A stretch of 47,500 nt of DNA from JBKPIY01 sp046730475 (GCA_046730475.1 JBKPIY010000039.1:1-47500); one strand, 5' to 3'; positions 8,521 through 19,288 are shown, counted from the stretch's first letter. The notes: generated by a model from the sequence alone, not told the origin. Program-made: numbers and translations.

Positions 8521-9651
8521 ATGGCAGAAACGCTCACCGAACAGGATTCCGCCCATCTGCGACGCGCCCGCGAGCTCGCCGAGGGCGGCCGCGGGCTGGT
8601 CAGTCCGAATCCGCTTGTTGGCGCCGTTCTGGTCCGCGACGGAACCGTGATTGGGGAGGGGTTTCACGCGGAGCTCGGCGCCCTCCACGGCGAGCGGGCG
8701 GCGATCGAGGACGCCCGCACGCGTGGCGAGTCGACCGCGGGCTCGGAGCTGTTCGTCACCCTCGAGCCCTGCGCGCACACCGGTCGCCAGCCCCCCTGCA
8801 CCGACGCGATCCTTGAGGCCGGGATCGCCCGGGTCGTCTACGCATCCGACGACCCGACCGAGAAGGCGTCCGGTCGAGGCCCGGGGATGCTCCGCGACGG
8901 TGGGGTCGAGGTCGAGCTCGCGACCGGGCCCGAGGCAGCGGCCGCCCGGCTGCTCAACCAGCCCTTCCGAAAGCGCGCCCGTACCGGCCGCCCGCTGGTG
9001 ACCTACAAGGCGGCGATGACCCTTGACGGGCGGGTGGCCGGCCCGGGCGGCGATTCGCGCTGGATCTCCGCGCCCGAGAGCCGCGAACTGGTCCACCGCT
9101 GGCGCGCCGAGGGCGATGCGGTTGCGGTCGGAATCGGCACCGCCGTCGCCGACGATCCCCTCCTGACCTCGCGCGTAGAGGGGGCCGAGCGCCAGCCGAG
9201 GCGGATCGTGTTCGACTCGATGGCGAGGCTGCCGCTCGACTCGGCGCTGGTGCGCTCGGTCGACGAGGCACCTCTCCTGGTGGTGTGCTCGGACAGGGCC
9301 GCGTCCGAGCGGCTCGAAGCCCTGCGGGAGGCGGGAGCCGAGACGGTCGTCGTCTCCGGCGCCGACGGCCGCACTCGCACCCTGGCGGCGCTCGAGGAGC
9401 TCGGCCGCCGCGAGATCTCCGACCTTCTGGTCGAGGGGGGCCCGATCCTGGCGGGGGCGCTGTTCGACGCTGAGGAGATCGACGCGATGCGCCTGTTCGT
9501 GGCGCCGCTGGTCGTCGGGGCGGGCGACGCCCGCGCCCTGCTCGAGGGCGAGGGGGCCCGGAGGATCGCCGAGGGCGTGCGCCCGCTGGCGGTCGAGCAC
9601 CGGATGATCGGCGAGGACCTCCTGATCAGCGCCAGGCTGAGGGAGTGGTGA
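8521..9651 (+). CDS. ribD: bifunctional riboflavin deaminase/reductase
   Basis: RibD catalyses the second and third steps of riboflavin synthesis: deamination of the GTP-derived pyrimidine, then NADPH-dependent reduction of the ribosyl side chain. In the 376-residue product, residues 1-145 are the zinc cytidine-deaminase fold: His56-Gly-Glu58 (zinc ligand and catalytic acid) and Cys84/Cys93 in LEPCAHTGRQPPC. Residues 160-376 are the DHFR-like reductase (VTYKAAMTLDGRVA, then LLVEGGPILAGALF). The ATG at 8521 is preceded by a good ribosome site, GGAGG at 8508-8512. It is first of four riboflavin genes (ribD-ribE-ribBA-ribH) that together cover the pathway from GTP and ribulose 5-phosphate to riboflavin, apart from the dephosphorylation step. 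Confidence 0.96.
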   Translation: MAETLTEQDSAHLRRARELAEGGRGLVSPNPLVGAVLVRDGTVIGEGFHAELGALHGERAAIEDARTRGESTAGSELFVTLEPCAHTGRQPPCTDAILEAGIARVVYASDDPTEKASGRGPGMLRDGGVEVELATGPEAAAARLLNQPFRKRARTGRPLVTYKAAMTLDGRVAGPGGDSRWISAPESRELVHRWRAEGDAVAVGIGTAVADDPLLTSRVEGAERQPRRIVFDSMARLPLDSALVRSVDEAPLLVVCSDRAASERLEALREAGAETVVVSGADGRTRTLAALEELGRREISDLLVEGGPILAGALFDAEEIDAMRLFVAPLVVGAGDARALLEGEGARRIAEGVRPLAVEHRMIGEDLLISARLREW

Positions 9652-9674
9652 ATGAGGACGAGGTCGCCGGACTG

Positions 9675-10286
9675 ATGTTCACGGGGATCGTCTCCGAGCT
9701 GGGCGAGGTGGAGGCCGTCGAGGGCGGCGACGCCGGCGCCCGCCTCCGGGTCCGCGCCGAGCTCGCCGGCGAGCGCTCCCCCGGGGCCGCGGTGGCGGTG
9801 AGCGGCGTGTGCCTGACCGCCGCCTCGGTCGACGGCGGGTCGTTCGAGGCCGACGTGATGCGCCAGACCCTGGGGTTGACCACCCTCGGCTCGCTCGAGC
9901 CCGGGGACCGGGTGAACCTGGAGCTGCCGCTGAGGCCGACCGACCGGCTCGGCGGCCACATCGTCCAGGGTCACGTCGACGCCACTGCCCGGGTGACGGC
10001 GGTCGAGCCCGACGGGATCGCCCGCCGGATTCGGGTCGAGCTGCCCGCCGACCTCCTTCCCTATGTGGTCGAGCGAGGCTCGATCGCGCTCGCCGGCGTC
10101 AGCCTGACGATCGCCGCCACCGCCGAGGACTGGATCGAGGTTTCGCTAGTCCCCGAAACCCTCGAGCGCACCACCCTCGGCGGGCTCGAGCCCGGGGACG
10201 AGGTCAACGTCGAGTGCGACGTCCTTGCCCGCCAGGTGCGGCGTCTGATCGCGTCCGTGTCACCCTTAGACGAGGAAAGCGAGTAG
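9675..10286 (+). CDS. ribE: riboflavin synthase (alpha chain)
   Basis: It dismutates two 6,7-dimethyl-8-ribityllumazine molecules to riboflavin. The 203-residue product has the two tandem lumazine-binding barrels. The first starts MFTGIVSELG and carries SGVCLTA and GGHIVQGHVD; the second carries LAGVSLTIA and DEVNVECDVLAR. The ATG at 9675 is chosen because the family begins exactly at MFTGI; a GTG at 9645 overlapping the ribD stop would add ten residues with no homology. It lies 23 nt after ribD and 4 nt before ribBA, so it is in the same operon. Confidence 0.95.
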   Translation: MFTGIVSELGEVEAVEGGDAGARLRVRAELAGERSPGAAVAVSGVCLTAASVDGGSFEADVMRQTLGLTTLGSLEPGDRVNLELPLRPTDRLGGHIVQGHVDATARVTAVEPDGIARRIRVELPADLLPYVVERGSIALAGVSLTIAATAEDWIEVSLVPETLERTTLGGLEPGDEVNVECDVLARQVRRLIASVSPLDEESE

Positions 10287-10290
10287 AGCG

Positions 10291-11650
<1,360 letters not shown>

Positions 11651-11658
<8 letters not shown>

Positions 11659-12112
11659 TCTCGCCCGGGTCGAGTTCGCGATCTGCGTCGCGACCTTCTA
11701 CGAGGACCTGGCCGAGCGGCTCTGCAACGGGGCGGTCGAGGCCTTCCACGAGCACGGGGTGGAGAGGGACTCGGTCCACGAGTTCCGGGTGCCCGGGGCC
11801 TACGAGCTGCCGCTGGCCGCCAAGTGGTGCGCCGAGTCGGGCCGGTTTGCCGGGGTCGCCTGCCTCGGGGTGGTGATCCGCGGCGAGACCAGCCACTACG
11901 ACTACGTCTGCGCCGAGGCCGCCGGCGGCATCCAGCGGGTCCAGCTCGACACCGGGGTCCCGTGTGCCTTCGGCGTGATCACCTGCGAGACGATGGAGCA
12001 GGCGCTCGCCCGGGCGGGCGGCAACAAGCGCGACCAGGGGCGAAACGCGGCGGAGGCGGTGGTGCGGATGGCCGCGTTGCGCGACTCGATCGGCCCCGCG
12101 CCCCCGGGCTAG
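11651..12112 (+). CDS. ribH: 6,7-dimethyl-8-ribityllumazine synthase
   Basis: Lumazine synthase condenses the RibD product with DHBP from RibBA. The 153-residue product shows the family core: FAICVATFYEDLAERL, EFRVPGAYELPLAAK, CLGVVIRGETSHYDYVC, and FGVITCETMEQALAR followed by GGNKRDQGRNAAEAV. The GTG at 11651 overlaps the ribBA end by 8 nt and places the family N-terminus correctly. Last gene of the riboflavin operon; it converges on the EAL gene with only 6 nt between the two stops. Confidence 0.95.
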
Positions 12113-12118
12113 AGGGGG

Positions 12119-12877
12119 TTAGAGGCCGGCCTCGGCGAGAGCGTCCTTGATCGGGGCGGGCATCCCGAGGTAGAAGCCCTGGCCGTGGCGGATCCCGACC
12201 TCCGTGAGGGCGTCGAGCTCCTCCACCGTCTCGATCCCCTCGGCGATCACCCTCACCCCGATCTCCGCGGCGAAGGCGACCAGCGCCGAGGCGAGAGCGT
12301 GGGCGACCTCGCTCTCGTCGATCCGCTCGGTCACCGAGATGTCGAGCTTGATCCAGTCTGGCTGGACGGAGACGACGTGCTTGAGGCTCGCGAAGCCGGA
12401 CCCGAAGTTGTCGATCGCGGTCTTCCCGCCCGCTCGGCGCAGCGGCTCCAGGCGCGAGCGAAGGTCCCGGTAGTCCTCGACCCGGACGTGCTCGGTGAGC
12501 TCGATCGTGAACCGGTGGGCCCTCCCGCTCAGCTGCCCGAGGAATTGGTCCGCGAAGATCGCCGCCGGGGAGGCGTTGATCGAGAGCCCCACGTCGGGCG
12601 GCAGGTGGGGGAGTGCCCGGGCGGCCAGCCTCGCGGCGAGCAGCTCGAGCTCGACCCCGACCTCGAACTCCCAGGCGTCGGCGAACCAGCGGTCCGGTCC
12701 GCGTGCCTCGTTGCCGGGAAAGCGAGAGAGCGCCTCGAAGGCCACCGTGCGCCCGCTCTCCAGGTCGACGATCGGCTGATAGACGGAAGCGATCGCTTCC
12801 TCGCGAAGCACGTCGAGGACCCGCCAGTAGCGGTCCGCCCGAGCCTCCTCGACCACGTGGACGTTCCCCGTAGGCAT
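12119..12877 (-). CDS. EAL-domain protein (c-di-GMP phosphodiesterase-like)
   Basis: A 252-residue stand-alone EAL domain without sensor or membrane parts. Metal and catalytic positions visible: Glu48 in FEAL, Asn101 in LSINAS, Glu126 in FTIELTEH, Asp156, Lys177 in DWIKLD, Glu213 in IAEGIE and Gln233 in HGQGFYLG. The usual Asp-Asp pair of the DDFGxG loop reads Asp156-Asn157 (IDNFGSG), so one metal-ligand Asp is replaced. The protein could be a weak phosphodiesterase or a c-di-GMP-binding effector. The start ATG at 12877 is supported by the short distance to the first conserved helix. It is divergent from rpmB and convergent with ribH. Confidence 0.85.
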   Translation of the reverse strand: MPTGNVHVVEEARADRYWRVLDVLREEAIASVYQPIVDLESGRTVAFEALSRFPGNEARGPDRWFADAWEFEVGVELELLAARLAARALPHLPPDVGLSINASPAAIFADQFLGQLSGRAHRFTIELTEHVRVEDYRDLRSRLEPLRRAGGKTAIDNFGSGFASLKHVVSVQPDWIKLDISVTERIDESEVAHALASALVAFAAEIGVRVIAEGIETVEELDALTEVGIRHGQGFYLGMPAPIKDALAEAGL

Positions 12878-12915
12878 CCTGCTACCAGGGCAAGCGCACG
12901 GCGGCTGGCTACCGT

Positions 12916-12921
12916 TACCAT
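12916..12921 (+). promoter_or_regulatory. -10 box TACCAT of rpmB
   Basis: TACCAT lies 9 nt before the rpmB ATG with no Shine-Dalgarno sequence between. It is nearly identical to the rpmF promoter at 25109, so two ribosomal-protein genes share box and spacing. Confidence 0.5.
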
Positions 12922-12930
12922 CCCCCGTCC

Positions 12931-13122
12931 ATGGCGAGGGTCTGTCACAGCTGCGGAAAGAAGCCGGCGTTCGGGAACTCGCGAAGCCACTCGATGGTCG
13001 CCACCCGGCGGCGCTTCAACCCGAATCTGCAGAGGGTCAGGATCCAGGAGGGCGGCCGGACCCGGCGCGTCTACGTCTGCGCCCGCTGCCTGAAGTCGAA
13101 CAAGGTCACCAAGGCGATCTGA
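12931..13122 (+). CDS. rpmB: 50S ribosomal protein L28
   Basis: A 63-residue L28 of the zinc-binding type: CHSC near the N-terminus and CARC near the C-terminus form the zinc site. The GKKPAFGNSRSHSM and RRFNPNLQRVRI motifs are typical. The predicted transcript is leaderless. It heads the conserved row rpmB, fakA-like, recG, rsmD, coaD seen in many Gram-positive genomes. Confidence 0.95.
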   Translation: MARVCHSCGKKPAFGNSRSHSMVATRRRFNPNLQRVRIQEGGRTRRVYVCARCLKSNKVTKAI

Positions 13123-13193
13123 GCGTTTCACCAGCCCCACGGCGCTCGGGGCATACTTTGCGGTTCCGCGCCCCCCGACTCCCGCCTTCCCCC

Positions 13194-14822
13194 ATGGCCG
13201 ATCCCTCCATCGAGCGTTTCCGCCGCGTGATCGGCGCCGCCTGCGCCCAGCTCGAGGCCCGCCGGCAGGAGGTCAACGACCTGAACGTGTTCCCGGTCGC
13301 GGACGGCGACACCGGCGACAACATGGCGCTCACCCTGCGGGCGGTGATGGAGGAGCTCGACCGGCTCGGCGGACAGCCCGTCGACGAGATCGGCCGCACC
13401 GAGCTCGTCAACGCCCTCGCCCGAGCCGCCCTGATGGGCGCCCGCGGCAACTCCGGGGTGATCCTGAGCCAGATCGTGCGGGGGGCCGCTGCCGAGCTCG
13501 CGAGCCGCCCCGGCGAGCTGGTCGATCCGGTCCTTGTTGCCGCCTCGATGGCGCGCGCCGTCGACGCCGCCTACGAGTCGGTTCGCGAGCCCGTCGAGGG
13601 GACGATGCTGACGGTCTGCCGCGAGATGGCCCACTCGGTCGCCAAGCGACTCGCCCACATGGAGCGGGCCCGGCTGAACGGTGAGGTGAGCCCCGCCGAG
13701 CAGGACGAGCTGCTTGCCACCCTGCTCGAGGAGGTCGTCCGCGACGGCGAGCGGGCCGTGGCGAGGACCCCCGAGCAGCTCGACGTCCTTCGCGAGGCGG
13801 GCGTGGTCGACGCCGGCGCCTACGGGCTGGTCGTGATCCTCGCCGGGATGGTGGCCGGCCTTCGCGGCGACGTCGACCGGTCGCCCGAGGTGGCCCATCA
13901 CCACGCCCCCGCCAGGGTCGGCCGCCCCCACCACGAGGACACCCGGTTCCGCTACTGCACGAACTTCATCGTCACCGGCAGCGGGCTCGACGCGCGCGCC
14001 TGCATGCACCCGCTCGAGGCGCTCGGCGACTCGGTCCTGGTGGTCGGGGACGAGGCCACCCTCAAGGTCCACGTCCACACCGACGAGCCCGAGGCGGCGA
14101 TGGCGGTGTTCGAGCGGGCGGGGCGGGTCTCGCAGCTCGACATCGCCGACATGCGCGAGCAGATCGCCGCCCGCGCCGCTCGCCTCGAGCCCGACCACTG
14201 CGCCGTGGTCGCGGTCGTCTCCGGCGCCGGGATGCGGGCGCTCTACGAGGGGCTGGGGGCGGTCGTCGTCGACGGCGGCCCCACCTTCAACCCATCGATC
14301 TCGGACCTGCTGGCGGCGATCCACGAGGTCCCGAGCGAGGAGGTCCTGGTGCTGCCGAACAACCGCAACGTGGTGATGGCCGCCGAGCGGGCGTCCGAGC
14401 TCTCCGACAAGCAAGCCCGGGTCGTCGCGTGCACCGCGCCCCAGGCGGGGCTGGCGGCGCTGGTGGCGGTCAACCCCGCGGCCTCTCTCGACGAGAACGC
14501 GGAGCGGGTCGCCGCCGCGCTCGCGAGCGTCCGGGTCGGCTCGGTCGCACCGGCGGCGCGCGACGACGCCCACCGCCGCTTCGTCCGGGGCGACGCGGTC
14601 GGGTTCGTCGGGGAGGAGATCGTCAGCTGGGGCGGGCCCGGCTCGACCCTGGCCGAGACGATGCGGCGGCTCGCCGACGGTGCCGAGATCCTCACCGTGA
14701 TCGGCGGCGAACGGGCCCCGATGCGGCTTGCCGACGTCGCCGGGCACGCGCCCGACGGGGTGGAGATCGAGCTCCAGGAGGGTGGCCAGCCCCACTACTG
14801 GTGGCTGCTGGCCGCCGAGTGA
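13194..14822 (+). CDS. FakA-like DhaL/DAK2-domain protein (YloV family)
   Basis: A 542-residue protein with an N-terminal DhaL (DAK2) ATP-binding domain: NVFPVADGDTGDNM near 29-42 carries the Asp residues that hold Mg-ATP, then GARGNSGVILSQIVRG and GVVDAGAYG. A middle domain has RYCTNFIV and HVHTDEP, and a C-terminal DegV-like domain has PTFNPSISDLL and LPNNRNVVMAAERA. FakA is the kinase subunit that phosphorylates fatty acids bound to FakB; no fakB is visible here. The ATG at 13194 is used; a TTG at 13158 would add 12 residues. A TACTTT box (13154-13159) suggests a leader of about 28 nt. Gene order before recG is conserved. Confidence 0.88.
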   Translation: MADPSIERFRRVIGAACAQLEARRQEVNDLNVFPVADGDTGDNMALTLRAVMEELDRLGGQPVDEIGRTELVNALARAALMGARGNSGVILSQIVRGAAAELASRPGELVDPVLVAASMARAVDAAYESVREPVEGTMLTVCREMAHSVAKRLAHMERARLNGEVSPAEQDELLATLLEEVVRDGERAVARTPEQLDVLREAGVVDAGAYGLVVILAGMVAGLRGDVDRSPEVAHHHAPARVGRPHHEDTRFRYCTNFIVTGSGLDARACMHPLEALGDSVLVVGDEATLKVHVHTDEPEAAMAVFERAGRVSQLDIADMREQIAARAARLEPDHCAVVAVVSGAGMRALYEGLGAVVVDGGPTFNPSISDLLAAIHEVPSEEVLVLPNNRNVVMAAERASELSDKQARVVACTAPQAGLAALVAVNPAASLDENAERVAAALASVRVGSVAPAARDDAHRRFVRGDAVGFVGEEIVSWGGPGSTLAETMRRLADGAEILTVIGGERAPMRLADVAGHAPDGVEIELQEGGQPHYWWLLAAE

Positions 14823-14954
14823 CGATTTCCGGCGCCGGGCGCTGTTCGGGCCGCCGCGCGATGTAGGTCCCGGGGCGCCAGGGGCTCGCCCGCCGGGACG
14901 AGCCCGGGAGAACAGCGGGAAGCAGGTGCTCAGAGGGAGGCGTTTGCGGTTCTA

Positions 14955-15180
14955 GCGCTGAATAGCGTCCTCGGCTGCACCGGCTTCGCCGTTGCCTTCG
15001 ACTGCGTCACCTCGACGCCGCGAATCGGCAAGCTCGGAAACCACGGCGGCACGACCCCGGCGATCCCGCTTCTCGCCGGCAGCCCGGCGATTAGCGGAGC
15101 GGGCTCCGACGCGCCGCGGCGGGACCAGCGCGGCGTCAGCCACGCCGGCCGCCGCGATATCGGGCATACGAGTTCATGCC
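14955..15180 (+). pseudogene. relic of a choice-of-anchor Q / beta-helix surface protein (C-terminal end)
   Basis: The 423-bp gap between the fakA-like gene and the next gene holds no intact gene, but one frame reads like the end of a secreted right-handed beta-helix protein: TSTPRIGKLGNHGGTTPAIP, then LLAGSPAISGAG, then RRDQRGVSHAGRRDIG. This follows the common pattern DPxLGPLxDNGGPTPT-LLPGSPAIDAG-DQRGxxR-DIGAYE. The closing AYEF appears only after a 1-nt frame change at about 15163, and no start codon or signal peptide is left upstream. It is a decayed remnant; the rest of the gene is gone. The flanking parts (14823-14954 and 15181-15233) show nothing else. Confidence 0.55.
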
Positions 15181-15233
15181 GCGGAGCCACCACCGAAAGC
15201 GCCGACCTGAGCGCCGCTGGTCCGCCGGCGCGA

Positions 15234-15239
15234 TAGCGT
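15234..15239 (+). promoter_or_regulatory. -10 box TAGCGT of the gene at 15246
   Basis: TAGCGT lies 6 nt before the ATG at 15246. No Shine-Dalgarno sequence is visible; a leaderless transcript is expected. Confidence 0.45.
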
Positions 15240-15245
15240 CACCGC

Positions 15246-15983
15246 ATGGGGCTCGAGCTGGTGGATCGGGCGATCGACGCGGCGGGCGGCCGCCGGCGCT
15301 GGGCCGAGCTCTCGGAGCTGGGCGCGGAGGTGCGCTCCGGCGGCGCCCTGATGGCCTCGAAGCTGAAGCGGCGGTCCTTCGAGCGCTACCGGCTGACGGT
15401 CTCCACACGGCAGTCGCGGGCGATCCTCGCTCCTTACCCGAGGCCGGGATCGCGCGGGGTGTTCATGGGCGATGCCGTTCGGATCGAATCCGACGATGGG
15501 AGGGTGCTCGGGGAGCGCGAGGGCGCCCGGGAGGCCTTCCTCGGCATCCGGGGGCGGGCCCGTCACGCCGTCTGGTGGGATCACCTCGACGCTCTCTACT
15601 TCGCCGGGTATGCGATGTGGAATTACCTGAACACGCCCTTCCTCTTCGATCGCTCCGAGCTCGAGCTGAGCGAGGGCGAGCCGCTCGAGTCGGGCGGCGA
15701 GCGCTGGCGCCGGCTCGACGCCACCTTCCCCCCGGGCTTCCCCACCCACAGCCGCGAGCAGAGCTTCTACTTCGACGAGCGCGGGCTGCTGCGCCGCCAC
15801 GACTACAGCCCGGACGTGGTGGCGCCGTTTGCCAACGCCGCCCATCTCTGCCTCCAGCACCGGACCTTCGGCGGACTCACCCTTCCTACCCGGCGCCGGG
15901 TGGTGCCGAAGGGGCCGGGCGGGCGGCCGCTCCCCGGCCCGGTGGTCGTCTGGATCGAGCTAGACGCGGTCACGGCGAGCTGA
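15246..15983 (+). CDS. conserved actinobacterial protein of unknown function
   Basis: A 245-residue soluble protein beginning MGLELVDRAIDAAGGRRRW. It has conserved-looking blocks HAVWWDHLDALYFAGYAMWNYLNTPF (about 107-132), FPPGFPTHSREQSFYFDERGLLRRHDYS (about 160-188) and FGGLTLPTRRRVVP (about 210-223). The order of strands with paired Tyr/Phe residues suggests a lipocalin-like or LolA-like beta fold, but this is inference. There is no signal peptide or metal motif. I recall similar unnamed proteins in actinobacteria and give no function. It lies between the beta-helix relic and recG. Confidence 0.8.
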   Translation: MGLELVDRAIDAAGGRRRWAELSELGAEVRSGGALMASKLKRRSFERYRLTVSTRQSRAILAPYPRPGSRGVFMGDAVRIESDDGRVLGEREGAREAFLGIRGRARHAVWWDHLDALYFAGYAMWNYLNTPFLFDRSELELSEGEPLESGGERWRRLDATFPPGFPTHSREQSFYFDERGLLRRHDYSPDVVAPFANAAHLCLQHRTFGGLTLPTRRRVVPKGPGGRPLPGPVVVWIELDAVTAS

Positions 15984-16016
15984 CCGACCCGTCCGCGGTT
16001 CATCGGGCCGCCCGCC

Positions 16017-16022
16017 TAGCCT
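16017..16022 (+). promoter_or_regulatory. -10 box TAGCCT of recG
   Basis: TAGCCT lies 8 nt before the recG ATG and is preceded by GCC, exactly as upstream of thiD (39586). A leaderless start is likely. Confidence 0.5.
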
Positions 16023-16030
16023 TGTGCTCT

Positions 16031-18241
16031 ATGGAGGCGGCCATCGATCGAGCCCCCGGCGGCGAAGGCGGGTGGGCGCCCCGCTCGATCGGCGTCGGCG
16101 AGCCCCTCGGCCGCGCCCGCCTGCTGGCGGCCCCGCTTCGCTCGCTCCCGCGCCCGGAGATCCTCGCCGCGCCGGTGACGAAGCTCCGCGGCGCCGGGCC
16201 GAGGCTCGCCGAGGCGGCGGCGGAGCTCGGGATCGAGGACATCGGCGATCTGCTGCGCCACCTCCCGCGCGGCTACCGGGACCGCGCCGCCCCGATCGGG
16301 ATCGGCGAGCTCAGGCTGGGGGAGGAGGCGACCGTGGAGGTCGAGGTGCGAAGCGCCCGGCTCCGCCCGACGCGGCGGCGCCGGCTCACCATCCTCGAGG
16401 CGAAGGTCGCCGACGAGACCGGGGTGGCGACCGCGGTCTGGTTCAACCGCGCCTGGCTGGCCGAGCGGCTGACGCCCGGGACCCGGCTGCTGGCCCGGGG
16501 CAAGCTCGAGAAGCGCGGCTTCACAGTCTCCGACCACGAGCTTCTCGGCGACTTCGCCCCGGACGCGGAGAGGGCGCCGGCGGGCCTCCACACCACCGGG
16601 GTCGTCCCGGTTCACGCCGCCTCCGGGCGGTTGCGGCCTCAGAGGCTTCGGGAATGGGCGTGGCAGGCGGCGCCGCTCGCGCGGCACGCGGTCGAGCCGC
16701 TCCCGGGGCGGCTGCGCGCGAGGATGCGGATCCCGGCGGCGGCCGATGCCCTGATCGCCTCCCATTTCCCCGACTCGGAGCGGGCGGCCGCCGAGGCCCG
16801 CCGCCGGCTCGCCTTCGAGGAGCTCCTGCTCCACCAGGCGGCGCTCGCCGCCCGGCGAGGGAGGCGGCGCCGGGGGCGCCGCGCCCCCCCGATCCCGCCC
16901 CCGGGGGAGCTGGTGGCGCGGTGGCTGGCGGCCCTTCCCTTCGAGCTCACCGGCGACCAGCGCACGGCCCTCGCCGAGATCGACGCAGACCTCGCCGCCG
17001 AGGCCCCGATGCAGCGGCTGCTGATGGGTGAGGTCGGCTCCGGAAAGACAGTGCTTGCCCTGTACGCGATGCTGCGCGCGGTCGGGGCCGGCCACCAGGC
17101 GGCGATCATGGCGCCGACCGAGACCCTGGCCGAGCAGCATTTCGCCACCGTCGACTCGTTGCTCGGGGCCGAGCCGGTCCCGATCGCGCTCCTCACCAGC
17201 GGCACCCGTCCCGCCGGTCGCCGCGAGACCCTGGGGCGGCTGGCGAGCGGGGAGCTGGCGCTGGTGGTCGGCACCCATGCGGTGATCGAGGAGGGGGTTC
17301 GCTTCGCCTCCCTGGCGGTGGCGGTGGTCGACGAGCAGCACCGCTTCGGCGTACGCCAGCGCGCCGCCCTCGACGCGAAGGGGCCCGGGGATCTCACCCC
17401 CCACGTGCTCCACATGACCGCGACGCCGATCCCGCGGACGCTGTCGCTGACGGCCTACGGCGACCTCGACGCCACCGCCCTGCGGGAGCTCCCGAAGGGG
17501 CGCCGGGCGGTGCGAACCTGGGTGGTGGGGGAGGAGAGGCGGGCCGGAGCCTACCGGTTCGTGCGGGGGCGGCTTCGCGAGGGCCGCCAGGCGTTCGTGG
17601 TCTGCCCGCTGGTGATCGAGTCGCCCGAGTCCGAGGCCCGCGCCGCCGAGGCCGAGGCCGAGCGCCTGGCGCGGACGGAGCTCCGCGACTTCCGGGTCGA
17701 GGTGCTGCACGGGCAGATGCCCTCGCGGCGAAAGCAGGCGGCGATGGAGCGGTTCGCCGCCGGCGACGCCGACGTCCTGGTAGCCACCAGCGTGATCGAG
17801 GTCGGCATCGACGTTCCGAACGCGAGCGTGATGATCGTCGAGGGGGCCGAGCGCTACGGGCTCTCCCAGCTCCACCAGCTCCGCGGCAGGGTCGGCCGGG
17901 GGCCCCACGACTCCCAATGCATCCTCTTCGGCGACCCCGCCTCCGAGGTGGCCCGGGCGCGGCTCGAGGCGATCGAACGCGAGCGCGACGGCTTCGCGCT
18001 GGCCGAGGTCGACCTTGCGATCCGCGGGGAGGGAGAGATCCTCGGGACCCGCCAGCACGGACTTCCACGCTTCCGGGCCGCCGAGCTGCCCGGGGACATG
18101 GCGCTGCTGCTGGAGGCGCGCCGCCTCGCCCGTGAGGCGCTGGCGCGGCACGGCTCGCTCGAGCACCCGGCGCTCGGCCCGCTGATGGACGAGTCGCGAC
18201 GGCGCTTCGGCGACGAGCGCGACGAGCGCCTGGCCGCCTGA
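16031..18241 (+). CDS. recG: ATP-dependent DNA helicase RecG
   Basis: RecG remodels stalled forks and Holliday junctions. The 736-residue product has the wedge/OB domain (start VTKLRGAGPRLAEAAAELGI, then HLPRGYRDR), Walker A MGEVGSGKTVLA, the Walker B DEQHRFGV, TATPIPRTL, and the C-terminal helicase lobe with ATSVIEVGIDVPNAS and QLRGRVGRG. A Pro/Arg-rich insert (about 280-300) lies before the helicase core. The ATG at 16031 follows the TAGCCT box; the same frame stays open upstream through the preceding gene, but that extension is an antisense-style artefact of high GC. rsmD follows with 1 nt between. Confidence 0.96.
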   Translation: MEAAIDRAPGGEGGWAPRSIGVGEPLGRARLLAAPLRSLPRPEILAAPVTKLRGAGPRLAEAAAELGIEDIGDLLRHLPRGYRDRAAPIGIGELRLGEEATVEVEVRSARLRPTRRRRLTILEAKVADETGVATAVWFNRAWLAERLTPGTRLLARGKLEKRGFTVSDHELLGDFAPDAERAPAGLHTTGVVPVHAASGRLRPQRLREWAWQAAPLARHAVEPLPGRLRARMRIPAAADALIASHFPDSERAAAEARRRLAFEELLLHQAALAARRGRRRRGRRAPPIPPPGELVARWLAALPFELTGDQRTALAEIDADLAAEAPMQRLLMGEVGSGKTVLALYAMLRAVGAGHQAAIMAPTETLAEQHFATVDSLLGAEPVPIALLTSGTRPAGRRETLGRLASGELALVVGTHAVIEEGVRFASLAVAVVDEQHRFGVRQRAALDAKGPGDLTPHVLHMTATPIPRTLSLTAYGDLDATALRELPKGRRAVRTWVVGEERRAGAYRFVRGRLREGRQAFVVCPLVIESPESEARAAEAEAERLARTELRDFRVEVLHGQMPSRRKQAAMERFAAGDADVLVATSVIEVGIDVPNASVMIVEGAERYGLSQLHQLRGRVGRGPHDSQCILFGDPASEVARARLEAIERERDGFALAEVDLAIRGEGEILGTRQHGLPRFRAAELPGDMALLLEARRLAREALARHGSLEHPALGPLMDESRRRFGDERDERLAA

Positions 18242-18242
18242 G

Positions 18243-18781
18243 ATGGGCGGCCTGCGGGTCACCGGCGGCGAGCTGCGCGGCCGCCGCCTGCGCGCCCCAC
18301 GGGGAGCGAGGGTGCGCCCGACCACCGACAGGGTCCGCGAGGCGCTGTTCTCGATCCTCGGCGACGTAACCGGGCTTCGCGTGCTCGACCTCTTCTGCGG
18401 GACCGGGGCGCTCGCGATCGAGGCCCTCTCGAGGGGGGCCGAGCACGCCACCCTCGTCGACACCGAGGTCCGCGCAGCCCGCCGCAACCTGGCCGAGGTG
18501 GGGGTCGCGGACCGGGCAAAGGTGATCCGCGGGGATGCCGTTCGCTACCTGCGCGCCGCCGATCCGGCCGGCTTCGATCTGGTCCTCTGCGACCCGCCCT
18601 ATAGACTCGCCGACCGCCTTGTCGGCCAACTCGACCCACTCGTCCGGCGCTGCCTCGCCGAGGGAGGCCGCGTGGTAGTCGAATCCTCGCCCGAGGACGG
18701 GCCCCTCCTGTCGCTGCCGCTGATGGTGGAGCGGCGCTACGGCGACACCGTGATCCGGGTCCACGGCCGCGCGGAGGCGGC

Positions 18782-18785
<4 letters not shown>
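18243..18785 (+). CDS. rsmD: 16S rRNA (guanine966-N2)-methyltransferase
   Basis: RsmD methylates G966 of 16S rRNA. The 180-residue product has RVTGGELRGRRLRAP at the N-terminus, RPTTDRVREALFSIL, SAM motif I LDLFCGTGALAIEALSRGA and the catalytic DPPY in LVLCDPPYRL. Length and motif order match the family. The ATG follows the recG stop by one base and the gene end overlaps the coaD GTG (GTGA), so recG-rsmD-coaD are one transcript. Confidence 0.95.

Positions 18786-19288
<503 letters not shown>

Noticed and set aside
15176..16030. Upstream extension of the recG frame by 285 codons
   Set aside because: It covers the intact gene at 15246-15983 in another frame and has no RecG homology; the TAGCCT box sets the start at 16031.
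16016..18487. 823-residue minus-strand frame opposite recG
   Set aside because: No motif, antisense to a fully conserved recG.
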